A program made the position numbers and the translations under genes. A DNA stretch of 64,000 nucleotides from Bradyrhizobium oligotrophicum S58 (GTDB lineage: Bacteria; Pseudomonadota; Alphaproteobacteria; Rhizobiales; Xanthobacteraceae): the NCBI RefSeq assembly GCF_000344805.1, contig NC_020453.1:4559001-4623000 (forward strand), given 5' to 3'. Within the stretch, counting starts at the first letter, position 1, and each line of letters starts with the position of its first letter. Below, piece after piece: positions 58,477-64,000 of this stretch. The notes beneath the pieces were generated by a model. It saw only the letters and a program-made list of their open reading frames with translations. It did no database searches and had not been told where the DNA came from.

Positions 58477-58692
58477 GTGCTCGTCACTCTCGTCGCAATG
58501 CTCTGCAACGGCCAACTCTGCATGGAGAAGGTTGTTACCAACAGCGAGATGTCCGGCATCACGATGACATCATGCGCGGTCAGTGCGCAGATCGGAATCG
58601 CAGACTGGATGTCCAAGGGTCCCTATCACGAGTGGCGTCTCCAAAGTTACAAGTGCGTCGCCGGCACCTATGTGCCGAAGACCCACGCCTGA
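58477..58692 (+). CDS. Small hypothetical protein, GTG start
   Basis: 71 residues from GTG at 58477. Four Cys (MLCNGQLCMEKVV ... TSCAVS ... SYKCVAGTY) suggest disulfides, and the first ten residues are hydrophobic like a degenerate signal. AAGAGGCAG lies upstream. Ends VPKTHA. It has the form of small secreted proteins seen in Bradyrhizobium. Confidence 0.6.
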   Translation: MLVTLVAMLCNGQLCMEKVVTNSEMSGITMTSCAVSAQIGIADWMSKGPYHEWRLQSYKCVAGTYVPKTHA

Positions 58693-58918
58693 TCGGCTGC
58701 CCTGGCCGGCCGGTGCCCGGATCCCCGGGGACCGGCGGCCTTGCCGGCGGTCGCGCATGGCGCCTGTCGCGTGTTCGACGCACGCGGCGTCGCGTTCGTC
58801 ACATGCCCGGCAGCAAACTGGCCATTTGCATGCAAATGAGCCCCGAATCGTCGCCTTGGGCGGCGTTGCGGCTGGCCCGCTTCGTGCAAAGCCTCTCGCG
58901 TGAACGAGGGGATGCGTC

Positions 58919-59149
58919 ATGCCGTTCTACAGCTTTCATTGCGCGACCTGCGCAGAAGATATCGAGTTGCTGGTCGGGCTTTCGGAAAAGCCGGTCTGCC
59001 CGACCTGCGGCGGCCGCAAGCTCACCCGCCTGCCCTCGCTGCCGGCAGCGCCGGCGCGCAGCCCTGGCCTGATCAAGGCGGCGCGCGCCCAGGCCGCACG
59101 CGAGGGGCATCTCAGCAACTACAGCCGCAGCGAACGCAAGAAGCGCTGA
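58919..59149 (+). CDS. FmdB-type zinc-ribbon protein
   Basis: 76 residues. MPFYSFHCATCAEDIELLVG with CPTCGGRKLTRLPS is the FmdB/CxxC_CxxC_SSSS regulatory-protein ribbon. The tail is Ala/Arg-rich and basic. ATG with GGGGATGCGTC upstream. Function in this group unknown. Confidence 0.85.
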   Translation: MPFYSFHCATCAEDIELLVGLSEKPVCPTCGGRKLTRLPSLPAAPARSPGLIKAARAQAAREGHLSNYSRSERKKR

Positions 59150-59179
59150 TCGAACGTAAGCCAGCCGTGGGGCAGATCC

Positions 59180-59611
59180 TCAGTCCGAGGTGATCTGCAC
59201 TTCGGGGACGTCGTCCTCGGGATCGTCGATGTCGAGGCCGTCCTCCTCGTCCAGATCGATGCCGGAGAGGCAGACATCGCCGTCATCGATCACGAGGTGG
59301 ATCGGCTCCAGCGCCTTGCCCTGGCAGGGCCCGATGAAGCACTGCCCGGTATCGAGATCGAACTGCGCGCCATGCTGGCTGCAAACGAGGAAATTGCCTT
59401 CCTCGTCCATGAACTCGCCCGGACGCTTGTCGAGGCGCGCGCCCTGATGCGGGCAGGCATTCTCGAAACCGTAAAAGTTGTTGCCCTTGCGCGTAACCAG
59501 GATCGGCCAGGGCTTGGCGCTGCCATCTGCATCGCGCCGCTGCAGGACGAATCCTTGCGCCGTGCCGTCGTCGACCTCGTAGGTCGCGCAGATCGCGAAC
59601 AGCGTGTTCAT
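59180..59611 (-). CDS. Rieske [2Fe-2S] ferredoxin-like protein
   Basis: 143 residues. Cluster ligands in ACPHQGARLD (C-x-H) and VCSQHGAQFDLDTG (C-x-x-H). Acidic C-terminal tail (DLDEEDGLDIDDPEDD). Soluble, no signal. The start at 59611 has an AGGAGG site 8 bp upstream. Possible electron donor for an oxygenase; the nearest candidate, the P450, is 4 kb away and uses a different ferredoxin class as a rule. Confidence 0.88.
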   Translation of the reverse strand: MNTLFAICATYEVDDGTAQGFVLQRRDADGSAKPWPILVTRKGNNFYGFENACPHQGARLDKRPGEFMDEEGNFLVCSQHGAQFDLDTGQCFIGPCQGKALEPIHLVIDDGDVCLSGIDLDEEDGLDIDDPEDDVPEVQITSD

Positions 59612-59707
59612 GCCGTGCCTCCTCTGGCGCATCCACGACATCGCGGGCGCCTCGAGGACAGCCGCAGCAAGCAGCATGCCAGCCGCTTTGTCAGAACAGA
59701 CGCGCCC

Positions 59708-60442
59708 TCAAGCCAGGGGCATGCCGAGCCGGCCGATCCCGGGAAATTTCAGCGCCGGCCGACGCCAATCGACGCCCAGAACTCCGCCAAAGACGTTCAG
59801 CTCGAGGCCTTCGATCCAACCGACGGTAATGCCGAGATAGCCGCCGAGCGACAGGAACAGGCCGGTGCCGGACGCCGTGCGCCCCCACCAGGCGTCATAG
59901 GGGAAGTCCTTGCCGATCGCGGTCGGCGGCAGCACGGCGTTCAGCTCGGGCACCGCATTGAGCGTCGCCTGGACAAAGGTGTTCGAGTTCGGGCCCGGCC
60001 AGGCGTTGTAGTCGCCATAGGCGCGGAAGCGATAGCCCTCGACGACGCTCCGGATCTTCGGGATCACGCGCTCGGCCTCGTCACCATCGACGGCCAGCAC
60101 CATCTCGGGCAGCGCCCCAAACCAGCGCCCGTCGGGCGCGAAGCCGTCGACACGGATCGGCTCGCCCCAGGCCGTGTAGTCATAGCGCGTATAGCGCGGG
60201 GCGCCCTTCTCCTTGACGACGATCCAGCTGTGGACCGCGAAGATGCCGCGCCAGCGCACGGTGCGCGCAGCGAATACGCGCACGATCGCGTCGGCATGCT
60301 GTGCAGGGGACGGCAGCAGGCCCGCGCTCGAGCGATCTGCGGACTGCCAATTGCCGCGGCGATCGCCACGCAGATAGTTCGCGGCGGACAGTGAGATGGG
60401 CGTGATGATGAGCAGCAGGAAGAGGAGCACGAGCTTTTTCAC
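59708..60442 (-). CDS. DUF3750-family membrane-anchored protein
   Basis: 244 residues from GTG (VKKLVLLFLLLIITPISLSA, a membrane anchor or signal). The body has the DUF3750 features IFAVHSWIVVKEKG, YGDYNAWPGPNSNTFVQ and a C-terminal Gly-rich hydrophobic part (GLFLSLGGYLGITVGW). Function unknown. An ATG 99 bp upstream would place a hydrophilic stretch before the anchor and is less likely. Confidence 0.82.
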   Translation of the reverse strand: MKKLVLLFLLLIITPISLSAANYLRGDRRGNWQSADRSSAGLLPSPAQHADAIVRVFAARTVRWRGIFAVHSWIVVKEKGAPRYTRYDYTAWGEPIRVDGFAPDGRWFGALPEMVLAVDGDEAERVIPKIRSVVEGYRFRAYGDYNAWPGPNSNTFVQATLNAVPELNAVLPPTAIGKDFPYDAWWGRTASGTGLFLSLGGYLGITVGWIEGLELNVFGGVLGVDWRRPALKFPGIGRLGMPLA

Positions 60443-60595
60443 GGCAGGCGGAGATGACGATGTGAGGATAAGTCTGATGTAGTCATCCTCTCCGATCGCG
60501 CCAGCCAGCCGGGCCCTACAAACATGGTCCGCAAAGTTCACAATCAGGACACCAGCATAACGAACTCGCTGGTTGCGCGCTGCCGGCCGTGGAGG

Positions 60596-61447
60596 CTAGT
60601 GCCGGCGGAATCCACCGCCTGACCCTGACCGACCACCACCACCACCACCACGGGGACCGCTGGCGCCCATGTGCGGAGCACTCATCGCGGTGCCTCCGGC
60701 GAAGTGAGCAGGTGTGCCGATCTGCGGCGCGCCGCCGATCGTACCCCGCATGCCGCCCATCTGCGCCCGGGCGCTCTGCGGCGAACCGCCGCCGCGTCCC
60801 ATCGCCGACTGCGTGGTTTGAGCCGGCGTCGCGGGCTGCGATGCCGCTCCCATCGCGGACCTGGCTCCGCCAGGACCTGCGACCGGCGCTGGCGATCCCG
60901 TCGCCATGCGGGGAGGTGTGACGGACTGGCCGCCAGCTCCAGCTGCGGCGCTCGCTGCGCCAGCGGGCTGCGCCACGGCGCCCGGACCACGCCCCGGACC
61001 GGCCGGGTTCATGCCCGGTTGTTGCGGATTTTGGGCTGTGACGGGCTGACGATGCCAATAGCGATTCCAGAACGCATGCCGATGGAACCACGGGCGCCCG
61101 ATGTAGAACGTGCTCCAATAGGTCGTCAGCACGAACGGCGTAACCGGCACGTACTCGACATATTCCGGAAGGACCACATATCGCTCGCGGTACAGATAGG
61201 AGAGCGTTCGCGCCGCCACCCAGCCGCGCTCGCGTTCGAAACTGACGTCGCACCACGCGCCGCCCTCGATGCAGCCATGGATGGTAACGCGGGCGCCCGC
61301 TGGAATGCGCTCGACGACAGGAAAGCCGGAACCTGGGCCTGCGCGCATCGTCGCCGAGGTGCGCACCAGTCCGGTGGAGGCGACAGCCAGCGATGTCGTC
61401 GTCGCGATCAGCAGCGCTGCCAACAGACACGATCTGAATCTCACCAT
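60596..61447 (-). CDS. Exported SH3-domain protein with Gly/Ala/Pro-rich tail
   Basis: 283 residues. Signal peptide MVRFRSCLLAALLIATTTSL, then a bacterial SH3 domain (VRTSATMRAGPGSGFPVVERIPAG ... GGAWCDVSFERERGWVAAR) given in parts. A Tyr/Trp/His-rich stretch (FYIGRPWFHRHAFWNRYW) follows, and a 150-residue low-complexity tail ends GGGGGGRSGSGGGFRRH. AGGAGG site 6 bp before the ATG. Likely binds cell wall or acts as an envelope scaffold; family members are common in rhizobia. Confidence 0.82.
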   Translation of the reverse strand: MVRFRSCLLAALLIATTTSLAVASTGLVRTSATMRAGPGSGFPVVERIPAGARVTIHGCIEGGAWCDVSFERERGWVAARTLSYLYRERYVVLPEYVEYVPVTPFVLTTYWSTFYIGRPWFHRHAFWNRYWHRQPVTAQNPQQPGMNPAGPGRGPGAVAQPAGAASAAAGAGGQSVTPPRMATGSPAPVAGPGGARSAMGAASQPATPAQTTQSAMGRGGGSPQSARAQMGGMRGTIGGAPQIGTPAHFAGGTAMSAPHMGASGPRGGGGGGRSGSGGGFRRH

Positions 61448-61691
61448 GAGCACCTCCTGTCTGCTTGCGGGAGCGCAGCTGAGCGCGACATGCTTGCTCC
61501 GCATGCGCAGTTCGCCCGCTTCGGCATGAACCGAAGGGGATGGTGACAGGCTATCGCGCCAACCTCACGGCGCTACGGTGGACGCGGCGATTTGCCCGCG
61601 CCTCATTGGATCCGCTTGAAGGTGGGAAGATCATCACGCGGCCTCAGCGGCGATGCGCCGCGCCCATGATTCCGCCATAGGCAAGCGCGTC

Positions 61692-62516
61692 TCAGGGCGC
61701 GCCATTGCCCGAGAGGATCTGTCCGACGCCGCCCAATCCGCGGCGAAATGCTTCGTCGAAAGTCACGCCACGGATCTGCCACTCGTGCTGCTGTCCCGCC
61801 GCGTCGAGCCGCCACTGCGCGACCCAGACGAGTTCGTTGTCATCCCAGGTCAGGCGTCCGAACAGCTTCGCCTCTGCGCCGGGCAGCAGCGCGAACAGGT
61901 CCGCGGTCGGACCATCGCGCAGATCGGCCCTTCCAGGATCGACCTTCGCGAGCATTGACGACGTGGGCAGAACGATATCGAGGCCGCGCTTTGCCGCCGC
62001 AGCCCGCAGCGCGTCACGCTGCAGGTCGGATTGCCGGTCATCCGACACGACCAGAAAATTCCTGCCGCCGGACCTCATCGCCACGATCACGGCGACGGCG
62101 GGACGCGGCGCCAGCCACGGCTTGACGCCCAACGACGCGAGCAGATCGTCGATCTTCGTGCGGTCGAACGATGTGGTCAGATCGTAAGAGCGATCGCGGG
62201 TGCCCTGCTCGTCGTGCTTCGGCTTCCCCGACTTCTGGTCATGATAGTCGAAGCCGGTGACGAACTCGCTCGCCCGAGCCTTGAGCGGTGACAGCCGCGC
62301 GTCTCCGCTGAGCTGAAACGCGCCGGACACCTTGATCAGCACGTCCTCCAGACAGATCGCAAAGCCTGCCCGGCGGTTGTCCTCGCCCTGCCCGGTCACG
62401 ATGGTCTGAGCGCGATAGAGGTCGTCGGTCTCTGCCCTAGCGCCATGACAGAGCCCGACGATCAGCCACAGCGCGAGGCACCATGCACCTCGCCGGAAAG
62501 CACCGCGCCGTCCCAT
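61692..62516 (-). CDS. DUF2066 protein, exported
   Basis: 274 residues. Signal peptide MGRRGAFRRGAWCLALWLIV cleaved near ARA. DUF2066 features: YRAQTIVTGQGEDNRRAGFA, CLEDVLIKVSG, FDYHDQKSGK and FDRTKIDDLLASLG. Periplasmic, function unknown. Start at the first ATG, in line with the signal peptide. The CusF-like gene lies 30 bp upstream on the same strand. Confidence 0.85.
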   Translation of the reverse strand: MGRRGAFRRGAWCLALWLIVGLCHGARAETDDLYRAQTIVTGQGEDNRRAGFAICLEDVLIKVSGAFQLSGDARLSPLKARASEFVTGFDYHDQKSGKPKHDEQGTRDRSYDLTTSFDRTKIDDLLASLGVKPWLAPRPAVAVIVAMRSGGRNFLVVSDDRQSDLQRDALRAAAAKRGLDIVLPTSSMLAKVDPGRADLRDGPTADLFALLPGAEAKLFGRLTWDDNELVWVAQWRLDAAGQQHEWQIRGVTFDEAFRRGLGGVGQILSGNGAP

Positions 62517-62546
62517 CTTGTCGCTCCGCTCGCAGCGGGTGAACGG

Positions 62547-62843
62547 CTATTTTTGCCGGTCGAGCTTGATGATCGTCTTCGTGCCGTTACCGTCAGCGGT
62601 CGAGAACGTGACGCGATCGCCGGCGTGGACCTCCTCGATCATCGCATTGTCCTTGACCTTGAACTCCTCGGCGGCGGACGCATTCGCGCCCACGGTTCCA
62701 CTCTGAACGCGCTTGATCGCAACGGTTCCATTCAGGCGGTTGATTCCCGTTACGACGCCCGTGGCACCCTGCTCTGCAGCAAGCGCAGGCAAGCTCCACG
62801 CAAGAGCTGCGACCGTGGCCAGAGTCATTCTTGCTGCTTTCAT
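62547..62843 (-). CDS. Small periplasmic CusF-like protein
   Basis: 98 residues. Signal peptide MKAARMTLATVAALAWSLPALA, then a 70-residue OB-like beta domain (GATGVVTGINRLNGTVAIK ... EVHAGDRVTFSTADG). The topology is that of CusF copper chaperones, but the CusF metal ligands (His, two Met, Trp) are not all visible, so metal binding is doubtful. An AACAGCG region precedes the ATG. Confidence 0.7.
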   Translation of the reverse strand: MKAARMTLATVAALAWSLPALAAEQGATGVVTGINRLNGTVAIKRVQSGTVGANASAAEEFKVKDNAMIEEVHAGDRVTFSTADGNGTKTIIKLDRQK

Positions 62844-63705
62844 CGCTGTTCTCCTGCTGTCTGGTCCGCGGCAGACAAGACGCCACGAACCCCTTTTGGT
62901 TCCCGAGTTCAGTCTACCTGCTTTGATTATACTCGCAGATGAACGCGGCCGTTTGACGGACCGCAAGTTGAAACGGTCATCCCCGCGCTCACGATGCCGA
63001 TGGGGTCACTCAAGGCAAACCGGGTTTTCCGAACTACACGCCGCCGGTACCTCGCCGATCGGCCTACACGACCGGCGGGCAGCCCACCCCTATGTAGTCG
63101 CTTCCCGACATTTGTCATCAGACCCCGCAGACTTCGTTCGGTGCTGCGGCGCGGCTGTGATCGCTCTGTAACGCCGAATTCATCAATGCGTCATGATGCG
63201 CCTTGACAGCGACGACAAGCGGGAGGACAGATTGCGGCTGTTGTTCGTCTGCATGACTGCCCACGACAACGTCAGCGACGGCCGAACGACGGCAAACATT
63301 CGATCGCAAGGAGGTTCAATGACTCCACCTCCGTACCAGATCCGCTGAGTGTAACGGTATCGTTTCGGACCATTGCATAGCGGCAAACCACGAACGGCAC
63401 GCCGGGGCGCGGCTTAGTGGGCTGCATCAGCAAGGCATGGCCCCTTGCCCGCCCGGCGGTTGCCGTTGGCACTCGAACGGATAGTGCTGTGGCGCCGTGG
63501 TTGACCGGATTCAACGGTGAGTAGCTGCTGCTGCCGGCCGCACTGGCTGCACGTAGCAGCGATGCCGGAACCAGCAACACGTTTTTTGGACGTTCTTGAG
63601 GTGCAGACATCGCGAGATGTCGACGTCTCGCGCCGTCAGCGCGACGTCGGACGCTTGTGGTCCGCCGCGCGCCGACTCATTGGCCGCTGCTATTTGGTAT
63701 AGCTG
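62844..63705. other. Long gap without a supported gene
   Basis: Reading frames here have no recognisable product. A 51-codon frame at 63197-63349 region (MRLDSDDKREDRLRLLFVC ...) is followed closely by AAGGAGGTTCA and another ATG, but the second frame ends after nine codons. Near 63611-63655 there are overlapping palindromes (GCGAGATGTCGACGTCTCGC). It could be a gene remnant. Confidence 0.4.
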
Positions 63706-64000
63706 TTACTTACTGTAGTCGTAGAAGCCCTTGCCGGTCTTGCGGCCAAGCTGTCCGGCGGCCACCATCTCCTTCAGCAGCGGCGCGGGGCGATATTTCG
63801 GATCGTTGAAGCCGTTGTAGAACACCTCCATCACCGACAGCATCGTATCGAGGCCGATCAGATCCGCCAGCGCCAGCGGGCCGATGGGATGATTGCAGCC
63901 GAGCTTCATGCCCTCGTCGATGTCGGCGGCGGTGGCGATGCCTTCCGAATAGGCGAAGATCGCCTCGTTGATCATCGGGCACAGGATGCGGTTCACCGCG
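63706..64000 (-). CDS. 3-hydroxyacyl-CoA dehydrogenase, C-terminal part (cut by the window end)
   Basis: About 98 residues of the C-terminal domain of a 3-hydroxybutyryl/acyl-CoA dehydrogenase: [37 protein letters not shown] and the end [13 protein letters not shown]. The NAD-binding domain lies beyond the window. It acts in fatty-acid or polyhydroxybutyrate turnover. The frame stays open to the window edge (Ala codon at 63997-63999), so the GTG at 63996 is not the start. Confidence 0.92.
   Translation of the reverse strand, partial: AVNRILCPMINEAIFAYSEGIATAADIDEGMKLGCNHPIGPLALADLIGLDTMLSVMEVFYNGFNDPKYRPAPLLKEMVAAGQLGRKTGKGFYDYSK

Noticed and set aside
63194..63349. Short + strand frame near 63197 as a gene
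   Set aside because: About 51 codons, no recognisable product and no good ribosome-binding site; kept only as a possible remnant in the gap description.

Overview
The window is high-GC alphaproteobacterial chromosome, most likely Bradyrhizobium or a close relative (Nitrobacteraceae). This rests on gene content and order (gyrA, coaD, two cyclophilins, queA, tgt, ssb and uvrA close together), Omp31-type porins with the [13 protein letters not shown] mature N-terminus typical of the group, alphaproteobacterial LexA boxes (GTTC-N7-GTTC), and several dispersed inverted-repeat families that I recognise from Bradyrhizobium genomes. No search was run; names come from motifs and recall of families.

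Left region (1-16434): a candidate protein secretion and modification locus, all on the + strand. It contains a type I secretion ABC transporter (5' end outside the window), a membrane fusion protein with a long extra N-terminus, a TibC/Aah-type O-heptosyltransferase fused to TPRs, two large related proteins (two copies and one copy of a ~490-residue unit, Gly/Thr/Ala-rich tails, the same His-rich C-terminus), and a 1410-residue protein made of two TPR-sulfotransferase modules. The two large genes share a 42-bp upstream element. I read this as export of two paralogous surface proteins that may be heptosylated and possibly sulfated. That model is inference.

17-26 kb: a formyltransferase-like protein, small exported proteins, an EamA transporter, a tandem pair of exported caspase-like/peptidoglycan-binding proteins, an orphan BrnA-like antitoxin, cysK, and a small zinc-ribbon gene preceded by a hairpin-rich leader.

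26-37 kb: tgt, asd, queA, two cyclophilins, coaD, gyrA, a DUF2306 protein, an HD hydrolase and ssb. asd is preceded by what looks like a classical transcription attenuator: a Thr/Lys-rich 23-codon leader, a possible antiterminator and a terminator.

37-45 kb: five consecutive Omp31-like genes, most with their own terminator, lie between ssb and uvrA; each of those two repair genes has a perfect LexA box.

45-64 kb: ordinary accessory and housekeeping genes: class 3 lipase, HAD phosphatase, YVTN propeller, SRPBCC protein, SEC-C/UPF0149 protein, chemoreceptor, lytic transglycosylase, cytochrome P450, GapR-like DUF2312, PhnA/YjdM, VOC dioxygenase-like protein, FmdB, Rieske ferredoxin, DUF3750, SH3 and DUF2066 proteins, a CusF-like protein, and the C-terminal end of a 3-hydroxyacyl-CoA dehydrogenase. 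Dispersed repeats sit in many of the gaps. No tRNA, rRNA, CRISPR array or intact insertion sequence was seen.
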